DNA from: CAYXGE01 sp964464435
Lineage (GTDB): Bacteria; Pseudomonadota; Gammaproteobacteria; Burkholderiales; Methylophilaceae
Direction of reading: 5' to 3'
Assembly: GCA_964464435.1 (NCBI GenBank)
Contig: CAYXGE010000080.1
Span: 1 to 8,152, forward strand
Length of the DNA stretch: 8,152 nt
Shown: positions 1-6,482 of the stretch, in pieces
How positions within the stretch are numbered: position 1 is the stretch's first letter
Layout of the letters: each line of letters opens with the position of its first letter
Program-made: the position numbers and the translations under genes
Notes under the pieces: generated by a model
Databases searched by the model: none
The model's input: only the letters and a program-made list of their open reading frames with translations
Told to the model about the DNA's origin: nothing

Positions 1-426
1 GGGTTCGCGGTTTCTTGAGCCTAAGCCTTTGCCATGCACAATGCGCACGCAACGAATGCCACGTTTTTTGCATTCTGAAATAAATTCAGACACATAAGCG
101 CGTGCCTCATCGGCAATTAAGCCATGCAAATCAATGCTGGCTTGCACTACCCAATGCCCTTTGCGTAGCTTACTTAATACAATGGGAGATTGTCCCTCAC
201 GTAAGTAAAGCAGTTCTTCTCCACTTTCTAGTTCATGGGCTGGAATATAGTGGTCGCTTAGTGAATCTACTAATGCTTGACGTTCATCACGAATAAGCTG
301 TTTAGGAATAGGTTTGGGTTTTTGTGGCGTATGGGCAAGGCGTGAGACTTTGACAGGGCGTGCGCCTTTAACGGCTTCTTTAAAAAGCCGTACATCGTCT
401 AGGTCTTTTTCATCAGCATTTGCCAT
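1..426 (-). CDS. Smr-domain endonuclease, C-terminus cut off by window edge
   Basis: The frame is open from an ATG at 424-426 to the left edge, giving 142 residues without a stop. The C-terminal part carries the two Smr hallmarks: a DLHG motif (residues 99-102, in ASIDLHGL) and HGKG (131-134, in VRIVHGKGLGS). These are the D-x-H and glycine-rich motifs of Smr nucleases. The N-terminal third is charged and proline/lysine-rich, with LFKEAVKGARPVK resembling the N-terminal extension of stand-alone proteobacterial Smr proteins (SmrA/YdaL and SmrB/YfcN types). E. coli SmrB cleaves mRNA at collided ribosomes; whether this protein does the same is inference. Roughly 40 residues are probably missing if it has the usual length of about 180. 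There is no recognisable Shine-Dalgarno upstream of the ATG, and the trxB terminator ends only 16 bp before it, so its mRNA may be leaderless. The family is clear; the subfamily is not settled. Confidence 0.88.
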   Translation of the reverse strand, partial: MANADEKDLDDVRLFKEAVKGARPVKVSRLAHTPQKPKPIPKQLIRDERQALVDSLSDHYIPAHELESGEELLYLREGQSPIVLSKLRKGHWVVQASIDLHGLIADEARAYVSEFISECKKRGIRCVRIVHGKGLGSRNREP

Positions 427-433
427 ATGGTCT

Positions 434-439
434 ATTCTA
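434..439 (-). promoter_or_regulatory. candidate -10 element for the Smr gene
   Basis: On the minus strand TAGAAT (5 of 6 to TATAAT) lies 7 nt before the Smr ATG, so transcription would begin at or next to the A of the start codon. This fits the absence of a Shine-Dalgarno. No acceptable -35 is visible at 16-18 bp upstream, where the terminator hairpin lies, so the element is weakly supported. Confidence 0.3.
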
Positions 440-442
440 ACG

Positions 443-471
443 AAAAAAAAGCGTACCTATGTACGCTTTTT
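443..471 (-). terminator. intrinsic terminator of trxB
   Basis: A perfect 11-bp stem has arms at 446-456 (AAAAAGCGTAC on plus) and 461-471 (GTACGCTTTTT), with a 4-nt loop at 457-460. Read on the minus strand it begins 15 bp after the trxB stop and ends in a run of eight T (443-450). The A/T-rich outer stem makes it look bidirectional, but no plus-strand gene ends here. It closes the dps-trxB transcription unit. Confidence 0.88.
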
Positions 472-486
472 AAATTAATGAGCAGG

Positions 487-1437
487 CTATTTTAAATTGG
501 TTAAATAGCGTTCTGCATCAAGCGCTGCCATGCAACCTGTGCCAGCGCTGGTAACCGCTTGGCGGTATATATGGTCTTGTACATCGCCTGCGGCAAATAC
601 GCCGGGTACGCTGGTGGCTGTAAAGTTACCATTACGACCTGCTTGCGTCACAATATAACCGCCTTCCATCTCGAGTTGGCCTTCAAAAATGTCAGTATTT
701 GGTTTGTGGCCAATGGCAATAAACACGCCTTTGAGCGCAATGTCTTTGGTGCTGCCAGTATTCACATCTTTAATGCGCATACCTGTTACGCCTGTGGCGT
801 CGCCCAACACTTCATCTAGCGTCTGGAACGTCTCTAGCACTACCTTGCCTTCTTTCACACGTTCCATCAGTTTATCTACCAAAATGGCTTCAGCTTTAAA
901 TTTATCACGGCGGTGAACCAAGGTGACTTTATTAGCGATATTAGCTAAATACAGAGTTTCTTCAACAGCTGTATTGCCACCACCAATCACTGCAACATCT
1001 TGATTGCGATAGAAAAATCCGTCGCAGGTGGCGCAGGCAGAAACGCCTTTGCCAGAAAACGCTTCTTCAGATGGAATACCCAAATATTTAGCGCTGGCAC
1101 CAGTGGCAATAATCAAGGCATCGCAGGTGTACTCTCCGCTGTCGCCCACTAAGCGAATCGGTTTTTCTTTAAGATGCGTGGTGTGAATATGATCAAAAAT
1201 CATTTCGGTATTAAAGCGTGTCGCGTGTTTCTCGAAACGGGCCATGAGTTCAGGGCCCATTACACCGTCGGCATCTGCAGGCCAATTGTCCACTTCTGTG
1301 GTGGTCATCAGTTGGCCACCTTGCGCAATGCCAGTAATAAGCACTGGCTTAAGGTTAGCGCGCGCAGCATAAACGGCGGCAGAATAACCTGCTGGGCCAG
1401 AACCTAAAATAAGCAGGTGGGCGTGTTTTGTTGCCAT
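487..1437 (-). CDS. trxB: thioredoxin reductase (NADPH)
   Basis: Cytosolic flavoenzyme that moves electrons from NADPH through FAD to thioredoxin, supporting thiol repair, ribonucleotide reductase and peroxiredoxins. The 316 residues match the family's usual length. Motifs appear in order: FAD-binding GSGPAG (12-17), substrate-proximal ATGAS (111-115), the redox-active CATC (C135/C138), NADPH-binding GGGNTA (152-157), HRR (175-177) contacting the NADPH phosphate, and the C-terminal FAD motif AAGDVQD (282-288). All key residues are present. The ATG is preceded by AGGAG (1444-1448) with a 6-nt spacer, which fixes the start. It lies 19 bp downstream of dps on the same strand with no promoter visible between, so the two are probably cotranscribed. 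A strong terminator follows. Placement behind oxyR and dps suggests peroxide-responsive expression through the dps promoter; that is inference. Confidence 0.97.
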   Translation of the reverse strand: MATKHAHLLILGSGPAGYSAAVYAARANLKPVLITGIAQGGQLMTTTEVDNWPADADGVMGPELMARFEKHATRFNTEMIFDHIHTTHLKEKPIRLVGDSGEYTCDALIIATGASAKYLGIPSEEAFSGKGVSACATCDGFFYRNQDVAVIGGGNTAVEETLYLANIANKVTLVHRRDKFKAEAILVDKLMERVKEGKVVLETFQTLDEVLGDATGVTGMRIKDVNTGSTKDIALKGVFIAIGHKPNTDIFEGQLEMEGGYIVTQAGRNGNFTATSVPGVFAAGDVQDHIYRQAVTSAGTGCMAALDAERYLTNLK

Positions 1438-1456
1438 GTAAAGCTCCTAATTTAAC

Positions 1457-2041
1457 TTAATTTTTTTCTAACAAACTACGCAACATCCAAGCTGTCTTTT
1501 NNNNNNNNNNNNNNNNNNNNNNNNNNNNNNNNNNNNNNNNNNNNNNNNNNNNNNNNNNNNNNNNNNNNNNNNNNNNNNNNNNNNNNNNNNNNNNNNNNNN
1601 CATCCAAGCTGTCTTTTCATGCACTTGTAAACGTTGCGTTAAAATATCTGCACTGGCTTCATCACCCGCTTTTTCAACCACAGGAAAAACTGAGCGTGCT
1701 GTTCTTACCACGGCTTCATGTCCTGCTACTAACTCTTTAATCATGTCGTTGGCTTTGGGCACACCATCCGCCTCTTTAATCGAGGTGAGTTTGGCAAACT
1801 GGCTATAAGTACCAGGCGCGTACACATCTAATGAACGAATACGCTCAGCAACTGCATCTACAGCCAGTGCTAATTCTGTATATTGGGTCTCAAACATTAA
1901 ATGCAAGGTATTAAACATTGGCCCAGTAACGTTCCAGTGAAAATAGTGCGTTTTTAAATATAATGTATAGGTGTCCGCAAGCAGTTTTGATAAGCCTTCA
2001 GCAATTTTCTTACGGTCTTTTTCTTGAATGCCAATATCCAT
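1457..2041 (-). CDS. dps: Dps, ferritin-like DNA-protection protein (interrupted by an assembly gap)
   Basis: Dps dodecamers oxidise and store Fe(II) using hydrogen peroxide, limiting Fenton damage, and many also coat DNA. The ferroxidase-site residues are visible: H35 in YFHWNVTGPMF, H47 and E51 in LHLMFE, and D62 and E66 in DAVAERIRSLD. The start ATG has AAGGAG (2048-2053) at a 6-nt spacing. As written the frame is 194 codons, but 34 are unreadable (100 N at 1501-1600) and five (KTAWM) occur on both sides of the gap. Removing the N run plus one copy of the 17-base duplicate (117 nt, 39 codons) gives 155 residues ending HEKTAWMLRSLLEKN, a normal Dps length and C-terminus. The gene is therefore very likely intact. 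It sits between oxyR and trxB, with its own candidate OxyR-controlled promoter. Confidence 0.95.
   Translation of the reverse strand: MDIGIQEKDRKKIAEGLSKLLADTYTLYLKTHYFHWNVTGPMFNTLHLMFETQYTELALAVDAVAERIRSLDVYAPGTYSQFAKLTSIKEADGVPKANDMIKELVAGHEAVVRTARSVFPVVEKAGDEASADILTQRLQVHEKTAWMXXXXXXXXXXXXXXXXXXXXXXXXXXXXXXXXXXKTAWMLRSLLEKN
1484..1617. repeat. 17-bp duplicate at both edges of the N gap (contig-end overlap)
   Basis: The 17 bases at 1484-1500, ending exactly where the N run starts, are identical to 1601-1617, which begin exactly where it stops. This is the signature of two contigs that overlap by 17 bp but were joined with a filler gap. It is not a biological repeat. Confidence 0.93.
1501..1600. 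other. assembly gap of 100 N
   Basis: Exactly 100 N, the conventional filler for a scaffold gap of unknown length. It lies inside the 3' part of dps. The flanking overlap and the restored Dps reading frame indicate that the true gap length is negative (-17 bp), with no missing DNA. Confidence 0.97.
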
Positions 2042-2079
2042 ATTTTACTCCTTAATCAGTGAATGATTGTTGAAAAATG

Positions 2080-2108
2080 ATGTTAGCTTGAATCGCTTTT
2101 GGCTTCAA
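2080..2108 (-). promoter_or_regulatory. candidate sigma70 promoter of dps-trxB
   Basis: On the minus strand TTGAAG (2103-2108, 4 of 6 to the -35 consensus) is followed after 17 bp by TAACAT (2080-2085, 4 of 6 to the -10). Transcription would start near 2073, giving a leader of about 30 nt that contains the dps Shine-Dalgarno. The weak hexamers and an operator-like sequence abutting the -35 fit an activator-dependent promoter. Confidence 0.5.
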
Positions 2109-2145
2109 ATTAATTCATTATATAGGCTTAATAGCCAATATATAT
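2109..2145 (-). promoter_or_regulatory. candidate OxyR-binding site upstream of dps
   Basis: The minus strand reads ATAT-N7-CTAT-N7-ATAT-N7-TAAT, matching 12 of 16 fixed positions of the E. coli OxyR pattern ATAG-N7-CTAT-N7-ATAG-N7-CTAT. It contains an inverted repeat (2120-2128 against 2133-2141, one mismatch). It ends one base upstream of the dps -35, the placement expected for OxyR activation through RNA polymerase contact. The AT-rich background makes partial matches easier, so this is a candidate only. Confidence 0.45.
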
Positions 2146-2161
2146 GACTGTAAAATCTGTT

Positions 2162-3085
2162 TTAGTTCACTGGCGTAGTGTCAGCAATATTGGCACTCAA
2201 AATGGCGCGTTTCACCATTTCAATGGCTTGAGGCCTAGGAAAACTTGCCCGCCACGCCAGCGCTACTTTTCTTGAAGGTTGTGGCGCTGAAAAGGATTTA
2301 AACATCAGCATGGTGTTTTCTTCTCTTGTAGGCAGGCAGGCTGAAGACGGCAATATCGTCATACCTACGCCTGAAGCCACCATGTAGCGTATGGTCTCAA
2401 GTGAGCTACCTTCTAGCGTTTGTTGCATGCCAGTGGCAGTTTGCGTTTTACTGAGTTGTGGACAAAACTTAAGGACTTGGTCTCGAAAACAGTGCCCAGC
2501 ACCTAATAACAGTACAGTCTCATCGCCAATAGACGTGACATCAATACTGGATTTATTTGCCCAAGCATGGTCTGCAGGCATGGCAAGTTTAAATGGCTCA
2601 TCATAAAGTGGCAGTGTGACTATTCCTGGCTCAGAAAAAGGCAAAGAAATAATAATCGCATCTAGCTTGCCTTGCTTGAGGTCTTCTCTAAGGCTAGCGG
2701 TATAACTTTCTTTAATAATTAACTGCATGTTAGGCGCGGTTTTACGCAATATTGGCAATATTCTTGGTAGCACATAAGGCCCAATAGTAAAAATTGCACC
2801 AAGTCGAAGTGGGTGCGCTAACGGGTCACCACTTTGTATAGCAATTTCTTTAATGACTTGGGCTTCTTCTAAAATTTTGGTTGCTTGTGTAATAATTAGC
2901 TCGCCCACTGCTGTGGGGGTCACGTCATTAGTGCCACGCTCAAATAGCGCCAAACCAAGCTCATCTTCTAATTTTTTAATGCCAACACTTAAGGTCGGTT
3001 GGCTCACATGGCAAGTTTTAGCCGCGCGTCCAAAATGGCGCTCTTTTGCAACGGCAACAATATATTTCAACTCTGTAAGCGTCAT
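2162..3085 (-). CDS. oxyR: OxyR, peroxide-sensing LysR-type regulator
   Basis: Transcription factor that senses hydrogen peroxide by forming a disulfide and then activates antioxidant genes. The 307 residues match the family. The N-terminal winged helix-turn-helix (about 1-60) has the typical HFGRAAKTCHVSQPTLSVGIKKLE signature, and the effector/redox domain spans about 90-300. The diagnostic redox segment GHCFRDQVLKFC places cysteines at 199 and 208, the same numbers as in E. coli OxyR, which separates it from other LysR proteins such as CysB or IlvY. The only plausible start is the ATG at 3083-3085: upstream in-frame codons offer no start before a stop, and there is no obvious Shine-Dalgarno, so translation may be weak. 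It is divergent from ftsK and lies 120 bp upstream of dps, its likely target. A dyad in the divergent region could serve autoregulation. Confidence 0.96.
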   Translation of the reverse strand: MTLTELKYIVAVAKERHFGRAAKTCHVSQPTLSVGIKKLEDELGLALFERGTNDVTPTAVGELIITQATKILEEAQVIKEIAIQSGDPLAHPLRLGAIFTIGPYVLPRILPILRKTAPNMQLIIKESYTASLREDLKQGKLDAIIISLPFSEPGIVTLPLYDEPFKLAMPADHAWANKSSIDVTSIGDETVLLLGAGHCFRDQVLKFCPQLSKTQTATGMQQTLEGSSLETIRYMVASGVGMTILPSSACLPTREENTMLMFKSFSAPQPSRKVALAWRASFPRPQAIEMVKRAILSANIADTTPVN

Positions 3086-3178
3086 GATTTGATTAAGCTT
3101 GCAACCACATCAATAAAATTTATATTTTACGCGCTTATGCTGAGTTATTCATCTTTACTTTTGTTCATACAATACACG

Positions 3179-3206
3179 TTGGCGTTTTATAACAGCCTGC
3201 TATAAT
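3179..3206 (+). promoter_or_regulatory. ftsK promoter with extended -10
   Basis: TTGGCG (3179-3184, 4 of 6) and a perfect TATAAT (3201-3206) are separated by 16 bp, with TGC directly before the -10 forming an extended -10 motif. Transcription would start near 3213, leaving a leader of about 33 nt before the ftsK start. It probably drives ftsK-lolA. Confidence 0.7.
3187..3205. promoter_or_regulatory. 19-bp dyad in the oxyR/ftsK divergent region, possible LysR-type operator
   Basis: TTATA-n-CAG-c-CTG-n-TATAA reads the same on both strands except at one symmetric pair and the centre, so 16 of 18 arm positions are symmetric. It includes ATAA-N7-CTAT (3189-3203), 7 of 8 to an OxyR half-site. It covers the ftsK spacer and most of its -10, so a bound protein would block ftsK transcription. 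Its centre is 111 bp from the oxyR start. OxyR binding is inference. Confidence 0.35.
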
Positions 3207-3245
3207 CACACTCATCTTTAAGCTCACATAAGGCTTTTAACGATC

Positions 3246-5558
3246 TTGTTTTTTCAGAAAAAAAATAGCGTCAGCAATGGCCGCATTATCAAGCCCGAAT
3301 TGCAACCCAAAAACCCGCGCCACGCGAGTTTAGTTAAAGAAGCATGGTGGTTGGGATTGGTGACAGTGGGTAGTTATCTCACTCTAATTTTGTATACTTA
3401 TCATCGCTTTGACCCCTCATGGTCACACAGCGCCAGCGATGGCACGCCAGTTGTAAATGCGGGTGGTGTTGCTGGAGCTTATATTTCAGATATGTTGTTG
3501 TATTTATTTGGATTTTCAGCGTGGTGGTTTGTTGTGTTTGCGTTTTATGCCATGTGGCTTGTTTACTTGCGGCTTGAAGTGGTTGCTAATAGTGAGCGTC
3601 CAATTTTGCTATTTAATGTGATTGGATTTGTTATGTTACTGATAGCTTCAGCCACATTAGAGGCTGGGCATTTGACACAACTGCCAGCAAACTTGCCATT
3701 GTCGCCTGAGCCTGGTGGCATGCTTGGCACCGTGATTGATAATTTACTCAGGGGTCTATTAGGGTTTACTGGCTCTACCATGTTGTTGCTTTTATTAGCA
3801 GCGGTAGGGTTTAGTATGTTTACGGGTTGGTCTTGGATTTTAATTACAGAAAAGGTAGGCACTTGCCTAGAAATTGCTTATGTTTGGATGTTAGAGCAAT
3901 GGCAAGACATGCAAGACCGCAAACTTGGTAAAGTGGCAGAACAGCAACGCGCCGAGTATGTGGATAACGAACGTAAACGCCAAGAAGAACGCCCACCAAT
4001 TCAAATAGAAAAACCTGTGATAGAAATTGCCAAAAGTGAGCGTGTTGAAAAAGAACGTCAAGTGGCATTGTTTGAAAGCTTGCCTGATACGCCACTACCA
4101 CCCTTGCATTTGCTAGATGAGGCTAAAGGCGAGGTAGAAGTGCAATCGGTAGAAACCTTAGACTTTACCTCGCGCTTGATTGAGCGAAAATTAAAAGATT
4201 TTGGCATAGAAGTCAAAGTATTAACCGCTTTGCCAGGCCCAGTGATTACACGTTATGAGTTAGAGCCAGCGGCAGGGGTTAAAGGTAGCCAAGTCACTAA
4301 TTTAGTTAAAGATTTAGCACGTGCATTGTCCGTAGTAAGCGTGCGAGTTGTCGAAACCATTCCAGGCAAAACCTGTATGGGCCTAGAGATACCCAACCCC
4401 AAACGCCAAATTGTATTTTTATCTGAAATTTTAGGTTCACAAGTATACGCAGATACCAATTCGCCACTTGCTATAGCCATGGGCAAAGACATTGCGGGGC
4501 ACCCTGTGGTGGCAGATTTAGCCAAAATGCCACACGTGCTAGTTGCCGGTACTACGGGTTCTGGTAAGTCTGTAGCTATTAACGCCATGATTTTAAGTTT
4601 GTTGTACAAGTCAGAAGCAGACAAAGTACGCCTGATTCTAATTGACCCTAAAATGCTTGAGCTTTCTGTGTATGACGGCATACCGCATTTGTTGGCACCC
4701 GTGGTGACCGATATGCGTCAAGCGGCAAGTGCACTTAATTGGTGTGTGGCTGAGATGGAGCGTCGTTATAAATTGATGTCAGTATTGGGCGTTCGCAACT
4801 TGGCAGGCTATAACCAAAAAATTAAAGAGGCCAAAAAAGAAGGCACAAGTATTCCGCATCCTTTTACGCTCACGCCAGATAGTCCAGAGCCACTAGAAGA
4901 AATGCCGCTGATTGTGGTGGTAATTGATGAATTAGCTGATTTAATGATGGTCGTGGGCAAAAAAGTAGAAGAACTGATTGCACGGTTAGCGCAAAAAGCG
5001 CGCGCTTGCGGCATCCATTTAGTGTTAGCAACACAGCGACCATCTGTAGATGTGATTACAGGGCTTATTAAAGCTAATGTGCCCACCAGAGTGGCATTTC
5101 AAGTCTCTAGCAAGATTGATTCACGCACCATATTAGACCAAATGGGCGCTGAAGCGTTATTAGGTCAAGGTGATATGTTATATCAACCACCAGGCACCAG
5201 TAATCCTATGCGTATTCATGGGGCGTTTGTCTCCGATGCAGAAGTGCATCGTGTGGTTGAACATATTAAATCATTAGGTGAACCTAATTATATTGAAGGT
5301 ATTTTGACTGGTGAAGCCGAGGCTGGTGCAGAATTAGGTGAGGTTGGAGAAAGTGGTGGCGAAACTGACCCCTTGTATGATGAAGCCGTTGCTATTGTGC
5401 TTAAAACCCGACGTGCTTCAATCTCTTCTGTACAACGCCAGTTGCGTATTGGCTATAACCGCGCCGCAAGGTTAATAGAAGATATGGAACGTGCTGGCTT
5501 GGTATCTGCAATGCAAAGCAATGGTAATCGTGAAGTCATTGCGCCTGCAAATGACTAG
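3246..5558 (+). CDS. ftsK: FtsK/SpoIIIE-type DNA translocase
   Basis: Septum-anchored hexameric motor that pumps DNA toward the dif region during division and activates XerCD recombination. The 770 residues divide into an N-terminal membrane domain with about four hydrophobic segments (near 34-51, 80-110, 119-137 and 172-200), a short charged linker (about 215-300), the alpha/beta motor, and the gamma winged-helix DNA-reading domain (about 705-770, containing SISSVQRQLRIGYNRAARLIEDME). Walker A is GTTGSGKS (435-442); Walker B is LIVVVIDELADL, with the catalytic DE at 561-562; ATQRPS follows at 595-600. The linker is much shorter than in the 1329-residue E. coli protein, which is common outside enterics. 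The start is TTG: the next in-frame methionine is residue 83, beyond the first membrane segment. The nearest Shine-Dalgarno-like AAGG (3230-3233) is 12 nt away, suboptimal. lolA follows after about 40 bp. Confidence 0.97.
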   Translation: MFFQKKNSVSNGRIIKPELQPKNPRHASLVKEAWWLGLVTVGSYLTLILYTYHRFDPSWSHSASDGTPVVNAGGVAGAYISDMLLYLFGFSAWWFVVFAFYAMWLVYLRLEVVANSERPILLFNVIGFVMLLIASATLEAGHLTQLPANLPLSPEPGGMLGTVIDNLLRGLLGFTGSTMLLLLLAAVGFSMFTGWSWILITEKVGTCLEIAYVWMLEQWQDMQDRKLGKVAEQQRAEYVDNERKRQEERPPIQIEKPVIEIAKSERVEKERQVALFESLPDTPLPPLHLLDEAKGEVEVQSVETLDFTSRLIERKLKDFGIEVKVLTALPGPVITRYELEPAAGVKGSQVTNLVKDLARALSVVSVRVVETIPGKTCMGLEIPNPKRQIVFLSEILGSQVYADTNSPLAIAMGKDIAGHPVVADLAKMPHVLVAGTTGSGKSVAINAMILSLLYKSEADKVRLILIDPKMLELSVYDGIPHLLAPVVTDMRQAASALNWCVAEMERRYKLMSVLGVRNLAGYNQKIKEAKKEGTSIPHPFTLTPDSPEPLEEMPLIVVVIDELADLMMVVGKKVEELIARLAQKARACGIHLVLATQRPSVDVITGLIKANVPTRVAFQVSSKIDSRTILDQMGAEALLGQGDMLYQPPGTSNPMRIHGAFVSDAEVHRVVEHIKSLGEPNYIEGILTGEAEAGAELGEVGESGGETDPLYDEAVAIVLKTRRASISSVQRQLRIGYNRAARLIEDMERAGLVSAMQSNGNREVIAPAND

Positions 5559-5601
5559 CTATTTTTATGATGAGATTTATTGATAAAGGTGTAAAAATTT
5601 G

Positions 5602-6225
5602 ATGGTTTTAAAAGCACTATGCTTGTTTTTAGTATTTTTTACTAACTTTGCAAATGCCGCTGGGCTTGAGCAATTTCGTGCCTTTTTAAAAGATACCAAA
5701 GCCATGCGTGCCCAGTTTCAGCAAACGGTGGTTGATGCTAAAGGTAATAAGGTGCAAGAGGTCACAGGTTCAATGGCGATTCAACGCCAAATTGAGGGTG
5801 CAGGAAAATTCAGATGGGATTACAACAAGCCGTATGTGCAGCAAATTGTGGGTGACGGCACACGCGTTTGGTTGCATGACCCAGAACTTAACCAAGTAAC
5901 CGTAAGGCCGATAGGCAAGGCGCTAGGTAATAGCCCGGCGGCATTGTTGGCTGGAAGTAAAGATATTGAGCAAAGTTTTGATATCAAAAATGAAACGCGT
6001 CAAGACAACTTAGCTTGGGTAATTGCGACAGCAAAAGATCCCGATAGTGGGTTTGAAAAAATTTATTTAGGCTTTAAAAAAAACGACTTAGAAAAAATGC
6101 AGTTGCATGATAATTTTGGCAATACCACTTCTATTCATTTTTCTAAACTAGAGCGCAACCCAAAACTAGATAACCAACTGTTTAATTTTAAACCGCCTGC
6201 TGGTGCTGACATTGTGGGTGAGTAG
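5602..6225 (+). CDS. lolA: outer-membrane lipoprotein carrier protein LolA
   Basis: Periplasmic chaperone that receives lipoproteins from the LolCDE transporter and hands them to LolB at the outer membrane. The product of 207 residues starts with a short signal peptide (MVLKALCLFLVFFTNFANA), with likely signal peptidase I cleavage after the ANA at 17-19. The mature part keeps LolA features: an early FRAFLKDTKAMRAQFQQTV helix, GKFRWDYNKPYVQQIVGDG and VWLHDPELNQVTV strands, and a C-terminal LFNFKPPAGADIV. TTG (5599-5601) directly precedes the ATG (5602-5604) in frame. The Shine-Dalgarno-like AGGTG (5587-5591) is 7 nt from the TTG and 10 nt from the ATG, so a one-residue longer start is possible; I prefer the ATG. 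It lies about 40 bp after ftsK with no terminator between, so the two are probably cotranscribed. Confidence 0.96.
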   Translation: MVLKALCLFLVFFTNFANAAGLEQFRAFLKDTKAMRAQFQQTVVDAKGNKVQEVTGSMAIQRQIEGAGKFRWDYNKPYVQQIVGDGTRVWLHDPELNQVTVRPIGKALGNSPAALLAGSKDIEQSFDIKNETRQDNLAWVIATAKDPDSGFEKIYLGFKKNDLEKMQLHDNFGNTTSIHFSKLERNPKLDNQLFNFKPPAGADIVGE

Positions 6226-6250
6226 ACAAAAAAATTTAATTAGCATTAAA

Positions 6251-6280
6251 TTGTCTGAAAAACTGGAAAACATCTATAAA
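6251..6280 (+). promoter_or_regulatory. candidate promoter in the lolA-rarA gap
   Basis: TTGTCT (6251-6256, 4 of 6) and TATAAA (6275-6280, 5 of 6) are 18 bp apart. A transcript starting near 6287 would reach the terminator at 6415-6446 as an RNA of about 155 nt, or read through into rarA-serS. The surrounding DNA is very AT-rich, which makes chance -10 matches common. The rest of the 257-bp gap (6226-6482) holds only a 23-codon frame without a Shine-Dalgarno and the terminator. Confidence 0.33.
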
Positions 6281-6414
6281 GTTTTCTTGTGATGTTAATC
6301 GCTAATATTAAATTTGTAATTTCAAAGGTGTTGCTGAATTTATTAAAGATGGAGTTTGTATAAGACTAATTAACAATATAAAACTTATTCTGTTCTATTG
6401 ATGTTTATTTCACT

Positions 6415-6446
6415 AAAATGCGGGCTAAGCTCGCATTTTTATTTTT
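6415..6446 (+). terminator. intrinsic terminator upstream of rarA
   Basis: An 11-bp stem pairs 6415-6425 with 6429-6439 (core TGCGGGC/GCTCGCA, one G-U pair) around a 3-nt loop, followed by TTTTTATTTTT (6436-6446). It lies about 190 bp beyond the lolA stop and 36 bp before the rarA start. It ends either the ftsK-lolA transcript with a long 3' tail or a separate short RNA, and could attenuate rarA. Confidence 0.85.
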
Positions 6447-6482
6447 AAACCTAGAAATGTTAACTGTTTATAAGGAACACTT

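Noticed and set aside
1484..1617. 17-bp direct repeat as an insertion-sequence target duplication or a dps frame disruption
   Set aside because: The copies abut a conventional 100-N filler exactly, and collapse restores a normal Dps, so a contig-end overlap explains it fully.
2120..2141. Inverted repeat between oxyR and dps as an oxyR terminator
   Set aside because: The stem is short and AT-rich with a mismatch, and no T run follows on the minus strand; an operator fits better.
2999..3205. 68-codon plus-strand frame with a hydrophobic tail running from inside oxyR into the divergent region
   Set aside because: Its first half is antisense to the oxyR DNA-binding domain, its stop falls inside the ftsK -10, and it has no Shine-Dalgarno; it is a shadow of AT-rich promoter DNA.
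3563..5086. Several minus-strand frames of 85-142 codons opposite ftsK
   Set aside because: They are antisense to strongly conserved FtsK coding sequence, have no ribosome sites or recognisable domains, and reflect codon bias on the other strand.
6233..6252. AATTTAAT/ATTAAATT hairpin just after the lolA stop as a terminator
   Set aside because: The 8-bp stem contains only A-T pairs and is not followed by a T run; the GC-containing hairpin at 6415-6446 is the real terminator.
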